64,000 nt of DNA from Oxalobacteraceae bacterium UBA4003 (lineage in GTDB: Bacteria; Pseudomonadota; Gammaproteobacteria; Burkholderiales; Burkholderiaceae_D). The stretch spans positions 130,273-194,272 of the forward strand of contig DGBN01000065.1 in the NCBI GenBank assembly GCA_002384815.1. The letters run 5' to 3'. The notes beneath the pieces were generated by a model that searched no databases, was not told the DNA's origin, and worked only from the letters and a program-made list of their open reading frames with translations. This document shows positions 7,932-16,254 of the stretch, piece by piece. Position numbers and translations under genes: made by a program. Each line of letters starts with the position of its first letter. The first letter of the stretch is position 1.

Positions 7932-9248
7932 CTACTTATCCGCGCCGACCAGCACTGTCGATAATTTATCCATTTGCAGCTTGCGATTGAAGGCATCCTT
8001 GACCTGAGTCGTCGTTACCGCAGCGACCTTTGCAGTCCAGGTATCCAGATAATCCAGCGGCAACCGGTAAAACCCGATGGCTGCAATATTCTCCAGTATC
8101 TTGCGATTGCTATCGATGCGCAGAGCGAAGCTGCCGGTCAGATTATCCTTGGCCGCTTTCAACTCCGATGCGGTCGGCCCATCGCGCAAAAATTCAGCAA
8201 CGGTATCACGCGTCACTTTGAGCGCCTCCTCAGCCTGCTCCTTTTTCGTTTGCAAACCGATCTGGAATGGCCCGGTCTGCGCCATCGGATTAAAGTAGCT
8301 GCTTACACCGTAGGTCAAGCCGCGTTTTTCGCGCACTTGCTGCATCAGGCGCGAAGCAAAACCGCCGCCACCCAATGCGTAATTGCCAACCGTCAGCGCA
8401 AAATGATCAGGATCATGTCGCGCCAGTGCCGGCATGCCGAGCAGAATATGCGCCTGCGTCGCCTGATGCGGAATGCGTTCCTCCCTGCCCTGTGCCGCCG
8501 GCACCGCAGGCAGATCCGGCAGTGCGGCGCCTTGCGGCAAACGCTGCGTCAGTTGCCGTGCGATCCGGTCTGCATCGGTGCGTGTGACGTCGCCTATCAG
8601 GGCCACCACGGCGCGATTGGCCACATAATGCGCAGCATGAAAGGCCAGCAAGTCATCGCGTGTAATGGCCGTTATCGACGCTACTGTCGGCTGTTCTCCG
8701 TAAGGATGACTACCATACAGCAAACGTGTGAATGCTTTGTCGGCGATGGCGTCCGGTTGCGTCAGGCTTTCCTTGATAGCGGCAACCGTACGCGCCTTGT
8801 CGCGCTGCAAAAATTCCTGCGGAAAACTCGGTTGCGCCAGCAGGCGCGCCAGCAGCGCCAGCGCCGTCTCGCGTTCGCTCGCCAATGTCCGCAAAGTAAT
8901 GCCGGAACGATCGTCATCGAGGCGGGCGCCGCGTTGCGCAGCCACATCGGCAAACGCATCCGATATCTGCGCTTCGCTCATGGCCGGTTCACTTGCGTTA
9001 TCGGTTTGTGCCGCGCGCAGCCCGCGCGCCAGCATCGCATTCGTCAAAGCTGCAGCACCTGATTTTTCGGCCGGATCGCGCCGCGAACCGGCATCGAAAT
9101 CGACACTGACATCAAGAATAGGAATCGTGTGATTTTCGACAAACAATACGCGCGCACCATTCGGCAGGACCCACGACTGTATCTGCAATGCTGCGTGAGA
9201 GACACTGCATGCGGCACACAAGGCAAGGCCGGCAATCATTTTGAACAT
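7932..9248 (-). CDS. M16 family peptidase, non-catalytic subunit
   Basis: A 438 aa secreted protein with signal peptide MFKMIAGLALCAACSVSHA. It has two M16 (insulinase/pitrilysin-like) halves. The HxxEH zinc motif is absent; the equivalent stretch reads SGAAALTNAM. The protein therefore probably serves as the inactive partner of the neighbouring M16 enzyme. The GGGGFASRLMQQVREKRGLTYG motif of the C-terminal half is intact. It lies 58 bases downstream of the catalytic gene on the same strand, the usual two-gene arrangement. Likely periplasmic; substrates unknown. Confidence 0.88.
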   Translation of the reverse strand: MFKMIAGLALCAACSVSHAALQIQSWVLPNGARVLFVENHTIPILDVSVDFDAGSRRDPAEKSGAAALTNAMLARGLRAAQTDNASEPAMSEAQISDAFADVAAQRGARLDDDRSGITLRTLASERETALALLARLLAQPSFPQEFLQRDKARTVAAIKESLTQPDAIADKAFTRLLYGSHPYGEQPTVASITAITRDDLLAFHAAHYVANRAVVALIGDVTRTDADRIARQLTQRLPQGAALPDLPAVPAAQGREERIPHQATQAHILLGMPALARHDPDHFALTVGNYALGGGGFASRLMQQVREKRGLTYGVSSYFNPMAQTGPFQIGLQTKKEQAEEALKVTRDTVAEFLRDGPTASELKAAKDNLTGSFALRIDSNRKILENIAAIGFYRLPLDYLDTWTAKVAAVTTTQVKDAFNRKLQMDKLSTVLVGADK

Positions 9249-9306
9249 GGAGACTCCAGAAATACTTTATGGGTTTTGACCGCAGCGCAGAACAATATCT
9301 GCGCTA

Positions 9307-10683
9307 TCAGTGCAAGGGGCCGTTTGCTGCTGGTGCAGCAGATCCTGCAGGTTTTTTATCGGCCATAGGCAAAGGCACCAGCGTCGCCACAGTCAACGCA
9401 TCATCACCAAAATACTTTTGTGCCACTGCCTGCACCTGTTGCGGCGTCACCGCACGCAAACGCTCAATGATCAGATCGATATCCTTGTACGACAGGCCGG
9501 ACATTTCCATCGCGCCGATTTCCATCGCCTGCCCGAACACCGAATCGCGCTTGTAGATCTGTCCGGCGATCAATTGCGTTTTCACCCGCTTCAATTCCGT
9601 TTCCGATACGCCTTCGGTGGCGATGCGGGTAATCTCTGCGCGCAAATGCTTTTCAAGCTGCTCGGTCGTCGTGCCGACAGCAGGTACGCCGTCCAGCAAA
9701 AACATGACCGGCCCGCGCGCAATCCCCGAATACGATGCGCCAACTTCATTCGCTACGCGGTCGGTCCGCACCAGTTTTGCCGCCAGACGGGCATTGTCGT
9801 AACCATCGAGTACGGCCGACAGCACATCCAGCGCAAACGCATCTTCATCCCTGGCGACATCCCGCAGCGCCGGTACCTTGAAGGCCAGCACGACGTAGGG
9901 ATTTTCTGCCGGCGCCTTGACGGTCACCCGCTTGATGCCCAGCTGCGGCGGTTCATTCTGTGGTCGCGTACGCGTCAATGTTTTCTGCGGGTAGCGGCCG
10001 AAATATTTTTCTGCCAGGGCACGCACCTGCCTGGCATCGACATCGCCGGAAACCACCATCGTCGCATTGTTCGGTGCGTACCAGGCGTCATGCCAGGCCT
10101 TCATATCATCCACCGTCATATGCTGCAAATCGTCCATCCAGCCAATCACGGGATTCCGATAAGGATGCGCTGCGTAGGCGGTCGCCGCCAATGCTTCCCG
10201 CACCATCGCAATCGGCTGATCGTCGGTACGCAAACGGCGTTCTTCCATGATGACGCGAATTTCCCTGGAAAATTCCGTCTTGTCGAATTGCAAATTGGCC
10301 ATGCGATCGGCTTCCAGCGCCATCACTGCTTCCAGTTTCGATTTTTCAATTTGCTGGAAATAGGCGGTGTAATCCCTGCTGGTAAATGCGTTTTCACGCC
10401 CGCCCAGCTGGGCGACGCGCTTGCTGAATTCGCCCGGCTTCAGCTTTTTCGTTCCCTTGAACATCATGTGTTCCAGCGCATGCGCCGTTCCGGTGGTGCC
10501 GTTGCGCTCATCCACGGAACCGACCCGGTACCAGATCATGTGCGCCACCGTCGGCGCCCGGTGATCTTCGTTGACGATGATCTTCATCCCGTTTTTCAGC
10601 GTGAACTCTTCAGTTTGTGTCGCACCAGCCAGGGTCGGAGCCAAAATGATGGATGCGGCCAACAGCATTGTTCTGATACTCAA
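9307..10683 (-). CDS. M16 family zinc metallopeptidase, catalytic subunit
   Basis: A secreted metalloprotease of about 458 aa. The zinc motif HALEH is followed about 76 residues later by the third ligand region VIMEERR. A signal peptide ending in PTLAGA supports a periplasmic location. Two starts are possible. TTG at 10681-10683 has GAAGG eight bases upstream and adds an Arg to the signal peptide; ATG at 10666-10668 lacks a clear ribosome-binding site. I prefer the TTG. The frame stays open antisense through ftsY to 11196, but that part has no family similarity. Divergent from ftsY. Confidence 0.88.
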   Translation of the reverse strand: MSIRTMLLAASIILAPTLAGATQTEEFTLKNGMKIIVNEDHRAPTVAHMIWYRVGSVDERNGTTGTAHALEHMMFKGTKKLKPGEFSKRVAQLGGRENAFTSRDYTAYFQQIEKSKLEAVMALEADRMANLQFDKTEFSREIRVIMEERRLRTDDQPIAMVREALAATAYAAHPYRNPVIGWMDDLQHMTVDDMKAWHDAWYAPNNATMVVSGDVDARQVRALAEKYFGRYPQKTLTRTRPQNEPPQLGIKRVTVKAPAENPYVVLAFKVPALRDVARDEDAFALDVLSAVLDGYDNARLAAKLVRTDRVANEVGASYSGIARGPVMFLLDGVPAVGTTTEQLEKHLRAEITRIATEGVSETELKRVKTQLIAGQIYKRDSVFGQAMEIGAMEMSGLSYKDIDLIIERLRAVTPQQVQAVAQKYFGDDALTVATLVPLPMADKKPAGSAAPAANGPLH

Positions 10684-10703
10684 TTTGATGACCTTCGCTC
10701 TGA

Positions 10704-10709
10704 TAGAAT
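10704..10709 (+). promoter_or_regulatory. Candidate -10 element of ftsYEX
   Basis: TAGAAT lies 71 bases before the ftsY start in the divergent spacer with the M16 gene. A TTGATG at 10685 is too close (13 bases) to be a good -35. Tentative. Confidence 0.3.
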
Positions 10710-10780
10710 ACGTCGATTGTATCCGCTTGCCTGCAACATGCCGGCAAGCGCCTGTGACCGCTGTTCTGACTCCATTCCCG

Positions 10781-11839
10781 ATGTTTAGTTTCTTCAAGAA
10801 AAAACCGCAAGAACCCGCACCCTTGGCGACGGCACCTGAAACGCCCGCTCTCGAACCGGACATGCCGACTGCATCTTTGCCAGCTTCTGCACCGCCGGAG
10901 GCGCAAACGGAAATCGTTGCTGCCGTCACGCCGGCCGAGCAAAAACAATCGTGGATGGCGCGACTGAAGGTCGGACTTTCCAAAACATCATCCAATCTGA
11001 CGACCTTGTTCGTCGGTGCAAAAATCGACGATGATTTGTACGAAGAGCTGGAATCGGCGCTGCTGATGTCCGACGCCGGCGTCGATGCCACGCAATTCCT
11101 GCTCTCCGAATTGAAACGCAAGGTCAAGAATGAAAAACTGACCGAAGCCTCGCAAGTCAAAATCGCATTACGCAGCCTGCTGCTTGAGATGCTCATCCCC
11201 TTGCAAAGACCGTTGGTGTTGGGACAGCATCAGCCGCTGGTAATGATGATCACCGGTGTCAACGGCGCCGGTAAAACCACCACCATAGGCAAGCTCGCCA
11301 AGCATCTGCAGGCACACGATCAATCCGTTTTACTGGCCGCCGGCGACACTTTCCGCGCCGCCGCACGTGAACAATTGACAGTGTGGGGGCAGCGCAACAA
11401 CGTCACGGTGATTGCTCAGGAGTCAGGCGATCCGGCCGCCGTTGCCTTCGATGCAGTTCATTCTGCACAGGCTCGCGGCACCAATGTGGTGATGGTCGAT
11501 ACCGCCGGACGCCTGCCTACACAATTGCACTTGATGGAAGAACTGAAGAAAATCAAACGCGTGATTGCCAAAGGCATGTCGTCCGCACCGCATGAAATTC
11601 TGTTGATCATCGACGGCAACACGGGACAAAATGCACTGACGCAAGTCAAGGCTTTCGATGATGCATTGGGTCTGACCGGGCTGGTCGTGACAAAACTCGA
11701 TGGCACTGCGAAAGGCGGCGTATTGGCTGCAATCGCACGTGCGCGACCGATCCCGGTCTACTTCATCGGCGTCGGCGAGCAGATCGAGGATTTGCAGCCG
11801 TTCAATGCGCAGGAATTTGTTGAAGCACTATTGGGTTAA
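10781..11839 (+). CDS. ftsY: Signal recognition particle receptor FtsY
   Basis: GTPase that docks SRP-ribosome complexes at the membrane for co-translational insertion. The protein is 352 aa from ATG 10781 (MFSFFKKK, the typical short basic start). An acidic/Pro-rich A region covers about 1-60. The NG domain follows, with G1 GVNGAGKTTT, the G3 motif DTAGRLPTQ and TKLDGTAKGG. A frame extending upstream to 10571 overlaps the divergent M16 leader and is not FtsY-like. First gene of an ftsY-ftsE-ftsX operon; ftsE starts 9 bases later. Confidence 0.96.
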   Translation: MFSFFKKKPQEPAPLATAPETPALEPDMPTASLPASAPPEAQTEIVAAVTPAEQKQSWMARLKVGLSKTSSNLTTLFVGAKIDDDLYEELESALLMSDAGVDATQFLLSELKRKVKNEKLTEASQVKIALRSLLLEMLIPLQRPLVLGQHQPLVMMITGVNGAGKTTTIGKLAKHLQAHDQSVLLAAGDTFRAAAREQLTVWGQRNNVTVIAQESGDPAAVAFDAVHSAQARGTNVVMVDTAGRLPTQLHLMEELKKIKRVIAKGMSSAPHEILLIIDGNTGQNALTQVKAFDDALGLTGLVVTKLDGTAKGGVLAAIARARPIPVYFIGVGEQIEDLQPFNAQEFVEALLG

Positions 11840-11848
11840 TCGATATCG

Positions 11849-12532
11849 ATGATTGAATTCCGCCAGGTTTCAAAAAAGTACGCACAGAACGTCACTGCGC
11901 TGTCCGACATCACGCTGTCGGTCAACAAAGGCGAACTGGTATTTCTGGCCGGCCCTTCAGGCGCCGGCAAATCCACACTGCTGAAAATGATTGCCGCGAT
12001 GGAAAGGCCGAGTGCAGGCACCGTCATCGTCAGCGGTCATGATATCGGTCGCATCAAGAATTCCGGCCTGCCCTATTTGCGCCGCAATCTCGGTTTGATT
12101 TTCCAGCAGCAGCGCCTGCTGTCAGATCGCAGTGTGCTGGCAAACGTCATGCTGCCACTGATAGTCTGCGGTGCCGCACGCACCGATGCCGAACGGCGCG
12201 CACGTGCTGCACTGGACAAGGTCGGCCTCCTAGACAAGGCCAGCTCCGCGCCGCAAACCTTATCCGGCGGCGAACAGCAACGGATATCGATCGCCCGCGC
12301 CATCGTCAATCGCCCGCAAATCATTCTGGCCGACGAGCCCACCGCCAATCTGGATCGCGAAGCCGCCAATAAAGTACTGGATGCACTGAAAGCCTTTCAT
12401 GCGGTTGGTGTCACCTGCATCATTTCCACTCATGATGAACAATTCCTCGATACGGCAACCCGTGTGATTTATCTCGATCATGGCAAGATCATCGAAAGCT
12501 GGCGCAGAACCACTCCGCAGGTGATGGCATGA
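11849..12532 (+). CDS. ftsE: Cell division ATP-binding protein FtsE
   Basis: ATPase of the FtsEX complex, which links the Z-ring to cell wall hydrolase activation. The 227 aa protein has Walker A GPSGAGKST (about 35-43), the Q-loop in FQQQRLL, the ABC signature LSGGEQQR, Walker B ILADEPTANLD and the H-loop STHD. It starts 9 bases after ftsY and overlaps ftsX by four bases (ATGA), indicating translational coupling. Confidence 0.96.
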   Translation: MIEFRQVSKKYAQNVTALSDITLSVNKGELVFLAGPSGAGKSTLLKMIAAMERPSAGTVIVSGHDIGRIKNSGLPYLRRNLGLIFQQQRLLSDRSVLANVMLPLIVCGAARTDAERRARAALDKVGLLDKASSAPQTLSGGEQQRISIARAIVNRPQIILADEPTANLDREAANKVLDALKAFHAVGVTCIISTHDEQFLDTATRVIYLDHGKIIESWRRTTPQVMA

Positions 12533-13455
12533 ATAGCTGGTTCAGGCAACATCGCTTCGCGCTGGGCAATGCATTCCGGCATCTGTTCAAGACGCCCGGC
12601 AATTTCCTGTTGAACGTGCTGGTGGTATCGATTGCACTGGCCTTGCCGTTTGCCGGCATGACCTTGCTGGAAAACGTCCGGCCGGTTTCCGCACAATTGG
12701 CAGTGGAACCGGAAATCAGCATCTTCATGCAAATGGATGCGCCCCGCGAAACCGCAACAGCCCTCGCGCCGGAAATCAGGCGCATCGCGCAAGAAGCCAA
12801 ACATCCGGTCAAACTGGAATTCATCCCACGCGAAAAAGCACTGACTACGCTGAAAGATAAAACCGGTCTTGAAGACGCCATCGCCACCCTCGGGACCAAC
12901 CCTCTACCGGATGCCTATGTCGTCAAGATGACCGGGTTCCAGAACGATGGCGACGCTGGCAAAATCAAGGCGATTACAGCAAAATTGCAGGCTCTGGATG
13001 GAGTCGAATATGTACAGATCGATTCCGCCTGGGTTGAGCGTCTGGCGGCATTATTGCAAGTAATGCGTCTGATTCTGCTATTTCTCGCCGCGACCCTGGG
13101 TGTAGTGGTGGTTGCCGTGGTGTTCAATACGATACGCTTGCAAGTCATGACGCAACGCGAAGAAATCGAAGTCTCGCGTCTGGTCGGTGCCACCGATGCT
13201 TTCATATGCAGGCCTTTTTATTACACCGGTGCATTACTTGGGCTGATTGCAGGCGCGGTGGCACTGATCGCCGTCGCCGTCGCCTTGCATCCACTCAACG
13301 CCGCCATCGCCGACTTTGCCCGTCTGTACGCATCCGAATTCCGGCTGGTGCCGCTGAATATAAGTACAACTCTGATCATGCTCGCTGCCAGCGCTTTCCT
13401 CGGCCTGCTCGGCGCATTGCTGTCGGTACAACGCCATTTGGCGCGTCTGGCATGA
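12529..13455 (+). CDS. ftsX: Cell division protein FtsX
   Basis: Membrane partner of FtsE. The 308 aa protein has one N-terminal membrane helix (about 22-42), a periplasmic domain of roughly 120 residues that in relatives contacts hydrolase activators such as EnvC, then three C-terminal helices (about 178-205, 225-255, 275-300) with the FtsX permease motif around VVAVVFNTIRLQVMTQREEIEV. The start ATG lies inside the end of ftsE. The gene ends the operon; no terminator is evident before the AT-rich region leading to rpoH. Confidence 0.95.
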   Translation: MNSWFRQHRFALGNAFRHLFKTPGNFLLNVLVVSIALALPFAGMTLLENVRPVSAQLAVEPEISIFMQMDAPRETATALAPEIRRIAQEAKHPVKLEFIPREKALTTLKDKTGLEDAIATLGTNPLPDAYVVKMTGFQNDGDAGKIKAITAKLQALDGVEYVQIDSAWVERLAALLQVMRLILLFLAATLGVVVVAVVFNTIRLQVMTQREEIEVSRLVGATDAFICRPFYYTGALLGLIAGAVALIAVAVALHPLNAAIADFARLYASEFRLVPLNISTTLIMLAASAFLGLLGALLSVQRHLARLA

Positions 13456-13690
13456 GTGCGACAGCAATTTGTTTATTCAAAAATCAAATTTCTCTGCAAT
13501 GTAAGTGCACACTCGCGAAGAAACATTGAAAAACAAGCAATTACACTACATTTTTCTCTCATCTCATCTCGCAGACCTAACGCATCAAGTTCACAAATCT
13601 TTACTTGGAAATTTGATCGCCAGACGCAACTTCAGGCACAAATCAGGCTCTAAATTCCTACAACAAGTGCAATTATTATCATTGGCGCAA
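13456..13690. other. AT-rich intergenic stretch before rpoH
   Basis: About 235 bases, clearly richer in A+T than the flanking genes, without a supported gene. Short plus-strand frames exist but have neither ribosome-binding sites nor recognisable protein character. The promoter/operator of rpoH follows immediately. Confidence 0.6.
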
Positions 13691-13712
13691 TAGTATTTAG
13701 CTATGTTCCTGG

Positions 13713-13718
13713 TATAAA
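13713..13718 (+). promoter_or_regulatory. Likely -10 of the rpoH promoter
   Basis: TATAAA eight bases upstream of the CIRCE dyad would place the transcription start at the left edge of the operator. The -35 is weak (TAGTAT at 13691-13696, spacing 16). No sigma-32-type CTTGAAA/CCCCAT pair was found. Confidence 0.4.
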
Positions 13719-13725
13719 ACGCTCA

Positions 13726-13752
13726 TTAGCACTCATTCCTATAGAGTGCTAA
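13726..13752 (+). promoter_or_regulatory. CIRCE operator (HrcA binding site) upstream of rpoH
   Basis: TTAGCACTC, nine bases, GAGTGCTAA: an exact match to the CIRCE consensus, with the arms at 13726-13734 and 13744-13752. CIRCE is the operator of the heat-shock repressor HrcA and classically precedes groESL or dnaK. Here it lies 71 bases before the rpoH ATG, overlapping the presumed start of transcription. The inference is that HrcA represses sigma-32 synthesis in this organism. Confidence 0.92.
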
Positions 13753-13822
13753 GATAGACCCTGTAAACGATTTGCAGAATGCAAGTGAGTCGTTTCTGAA
13801 TGAAAGCGAGCAAGGAGAAAGC

Positions 13823-14719
13823 ATGAAAGCAACATCCGCATCAACCGCAATGATTTCACCAAGCAACATGATGTCCTTGGGATTTTCTGGTGCGCTGGGC
13901 AATATTGACGCTTACATCTCGGCAGTCAATCGCCTGCCCATGCTGACACACGAAGAAGAAATATCCCTGGCAAAACGCCTGCGCGACGACAACGATCTGG
14001 GCGCAGCGCAAAAGCTCGTCCTGTCCCATCTGCGTCTGGTCGTATCGATTGCGCGCGGTTACCTGGGTTACGGCCTGCCCCATGCGGATTTGATTCAGGA
14101 AGGCAATATCGGCTTGATGAAAGCAGTCAAACGCTTCGATCCGGATCAGGGCGTGCGTCTGGTGTCGTATTCGATGCACTGGATCAAGGCAGAAATGCAT
14201 GAGTACATCCTGAAAAACTGGCGCCTGGTAAAAGTAGCGACGACGAAAGCACAACGCAAGTTGTTCTTCAATCTGCGCAGCCATAAAACCGGCCTGGATT
14301 CGATGACACCAGATCAAGTCGAAGCGCTGGCAAAAACCCTGAACGTCAAACGCGAAGAAGTCATAGAGATGGAAACGCGCTTGTCCGGTCGGGATATCGC
14401 ACTGGAAGCGCCGACGGATGACGAAGACGACAAGTTTGCACCGATCGCCTATCTATCATCGGATTTGCAGGAACCAACCAAGGTTCTGGAATCGCAGCGT
14501 CATGATCGCCTGCAAACCGAAGGGCTGTCGAGCGCACTGGGCAAACTCGATCCGCGCTCACGGCGTATTGTGGAAGCACGCTGGTTGGCGAACGACGATG
14601 GTTCTGGCGCTACCCTGCATGAGCTGGCCGATGAATTCGGTGTCTCGGCTGAACGTATCCGCCAGATTGAAGCCGTGGCATTGAAGAAGATGAAAGGTTC
14701 GCTGGCGGCTTTTGCATAA
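13823..14719 (+). CDS. rpoH: RNA polymerase heat-shock sigma factor (sigma-32)
   Basis: Directs RNA polymerase to heat-shock promoters. The 298 aa protein has region 1.2/2 with DLIQEGNIGLMKAVKRFDP, region 2.4 SYSMHWIKAEM and the diagnostic RpoH box QRKLFFNLR. Region 4 has the helix-turn-helix TLHELADEFGVSAERIRQIE. ATG 13823 follows AAGGAGAAA, an excellent ribosome-binding site; the frame opens earlier at 13772, but that part is not family-like. Its leader contains a CIRCE operator, suggesting HrcA control in addition to any RNA thermosensor or chaperone feedback. Confidence 0.96.
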   Translation: MKATSASTAMISPSNMMSLGFSGALGNIDAYISAVNRLPMLTHEEEISLAKRLRDDNDLGAAQKLVLSHLRLVVSIARGYLGYGLPHADLIQEGNIGLMKAVKRFDPDQGVRLVSYSMHWIKAEMHEYILKNWRLVKVATTKAQRKLFFNLRSHKTGLDSMTPDQVEALAKTLNVKREEVIEMETRLSGRDIALEAPTDDEDDKFAPIAYLSSDLQEPTKVLESQRHDRLQTEGLSSALGKLDPRSRRIVEARWLANDDGSGATLHELADEFGVSAERIRQIEAVALKKMKGSLAAFA

Positions 14720-14734
14720 CTGGCCGCAAGGAAC

Positions 14735-14766
14735 AAAAAAGGCGCTCGATTGAGCGCCTTTTTTTA
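14735..14766 (+). terminator. Bidirectional terminator between rpoH and sco
   Basis: A-run, GGCGCTC, loop GATT, GAGCGCC, T-run. The stem is perfect, with A and T tracts on both sides, and serves the convergent rpoH and sco transcripts. Confidence 0.92.
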
Positions 14767-14778
14767 TGCTTGCAACAC

Positions 14779-15366
14779 TTACTCGGCAAGCAGAATTTTC
14801 AAATCATGCACAATAGTTTCCGTGCCTTGGCCGTGTCGAATAAACAAACGTATCCGGCCCTGCGTATCGAACACATAACTGCCTGCCGTATGATCAATGG
14901 TATAGCTGCCCGGGGTTTTACCCGGCACCTTCTGATAAAACACCTTGAATTCCTTGGCGGTTTTTTCCGTCTCTGCCAGATCGCCACGCAAACCGAGGAA
15001 ACGTGGATCGAAGGCCGGCGCATATTGCTTCAGCAACTCCGCCGTATCGCGTTCCGGATCCAGCGTGATAAACAGAACCTGCACCTTGTCGGCATCCGCC
15101 CCCAGCTCCTTCATGACATTGGCCATTTCCAGCATGGTGGTCGGGCAAACATCCGGACATTGGGTAAAACCGAAAAACACGACGACGGCCTTGCCCTTGA
15201 AATCAGCCAGCGTACGCAACTTGCCGTTATGGTCGGGCAATGAAAAATCCTTGCCGTAGGCCAGTCCGGTCACATCGGTATTCGTGAAGGCAACTGGCGC
15301 TTTGTCGCCGCAGGCGCTTAAACCCAGTACGACCACGCACATGGCTAGCAGGAAACGTAAACGCAT
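14779..15366 (-). CDS. SCO1/SenC family copper chaperone (lipoprotein)
   Basis: Delivers copper to, or reduces, the CuA centre of cytochrome c oxidase. The 195 aa protein has a lipoprotein signal with lipobox LSAC (Cys19). The thioredoxin fold carries the copper-binding CPDVC motif near residue 75-79, and a His in TIDHTAGSY provides the third ligand. Last gene of the minus-strand heme A/oxidase assembly group (surf1, SCO-like, ctaA, ctaB, sco), three bases after ctaB. Anchored in the membrane and facing the periplasm. Confidence 0.93.
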   Translation of the reverse strand: MRLRFLLAMCVVVLGLSACGDKAPVAFTNTDVTGLAYGKDFSLPDHNGKLRTLADFKGKAVVVFFGFTQCPDVCPTTMLEMANVMKELGADADKVQVLFITLDPERDTAELLKQYAPAFDPRFLGLRGDLAETEKTAKEFKVFYQKVPGKTPGSYTIDHTAGSYVFDTQGRIRLFIRHGQGTETIVHDLKILLAE

Positions 15367-15369
15367 TTT

Positions 15370-16254
15370 CTAAAACCTCAAATAATGATCGACCAGCAAG
15401 GCGGCAAACAGCAGCGACAGATAGATAATCGAATAAGCAAACATCTTGCGCGCAATCATGTCGGTGTAGTGCTTATATACCTGCCACGCATACCACATGA
15501 AAATGACGTCCAGCACCGCTACCGCAATCAGATAGATCAGGCCGCTCATGCCAACTGCAAACGGCAGCATCGTGGTGGCCACCAGCGCAATCGTGTACAG
15601 CCAGATATGAAATTGTGTGAAGGCAGTACCATGCGTTACCGGCAGCATGGGCAAACCGGATTTCGCATATTCATCGCGGCGATACAATGCCAGCGCCCAG
15701 AAATGCGGAGGGGTCCAGATGAAGATGATCAGAACCAGTATCCATGCCTGCATAGGCAAATCGTTTGCCACGGCAGCCCAGCCCAGAGCTGGCGGCATCG
15801 CACCGGACAGACCGCCGATCACGATGTTTTGCGGTGTCGCAGGCTTCAGAATGATGGTGTAAATCACCGCATAACCGACAAAGGTGGCAAAAGTCAACCA
15901 CATCGTCAGCGGATTGACGAAGTTGTACAGTACCCACATACCGGTGCCGCCGATCACTCCGGAAAAAACCAGCGTCTGCGGTACGGTAATTTCACCCTGC
16001 GCCATCGGACGCCGTGCCGTACGTGCCATGCGTGAATCGATTTCACGTTCGACCAGACAATTGATGGCAAATGCAGCACCTGCGAGCAACCAGATACCGA
16101 CTGTGGCAGCGATGACGATTTTCCAGTCCGGCAATTCCGGGGTTGCCAGAAACATGCCGATCACGGCGCAAAAAACTGCCAGTTGCGTCACGCGCGGCTT
16201 GGTCAGTGCCCAGTATTGGGCGATGCGATTGGAAGAAACTGTCAAGGTTGTCAT
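15370..16254 (-). CDS. ctaB: Protoheme IX farnesyltransferase (heme O synthase)
   Basis: Adds a farnesyl group to heme B to give heme O, the first step to heme A. The 294 aa integral membrane UbiA-family prenyltransferase has about eight or nine helices. The Asp-rich motif is NCLVEREIDSRMARTARRP (about 89-107), and the second conserved loop is YRRDEYAKSGLPMLPV. Its ATG overlaps the ctaA stop as ATGA, so it is translationally coupled to ctaA, whose product uses heme O. Confidence 0.95.
   Translation of the reverse strand: MTTLTVSSNRIAQYWALTKPRVTQLAVFCAVIGMFLATPELPDWKIVIAATVGIWLLAGAAFAINCLVEREIDSRMARTARRPMAQGEITVPQTLVFSGVIGGTGMWVLYNFVNPLTMWLTFATFVGYAVIYTIILKPATPQNIVIGGLSGAMPPALGWAAVANDLPMQAWILVLIIFIWTPPHFWALALYRRDEYAKSGLPMLPVTHGTAFTQFHIWLYTIALVATTMLPFAVGMSGLIYLIAVAVLDVIFMWYAWQVYKHYTDMIARKMFAYSIIYLSLLFAALLVDHYLRF

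Noticed and set aside
10684..11196. Open frame extending the catalytic M16 peptidase N-terminally across ftsY
   Set aside because: It is antisense to the well-supported ftsY, has no M16 similarity and would place the signal peptide in the middle of the protein.
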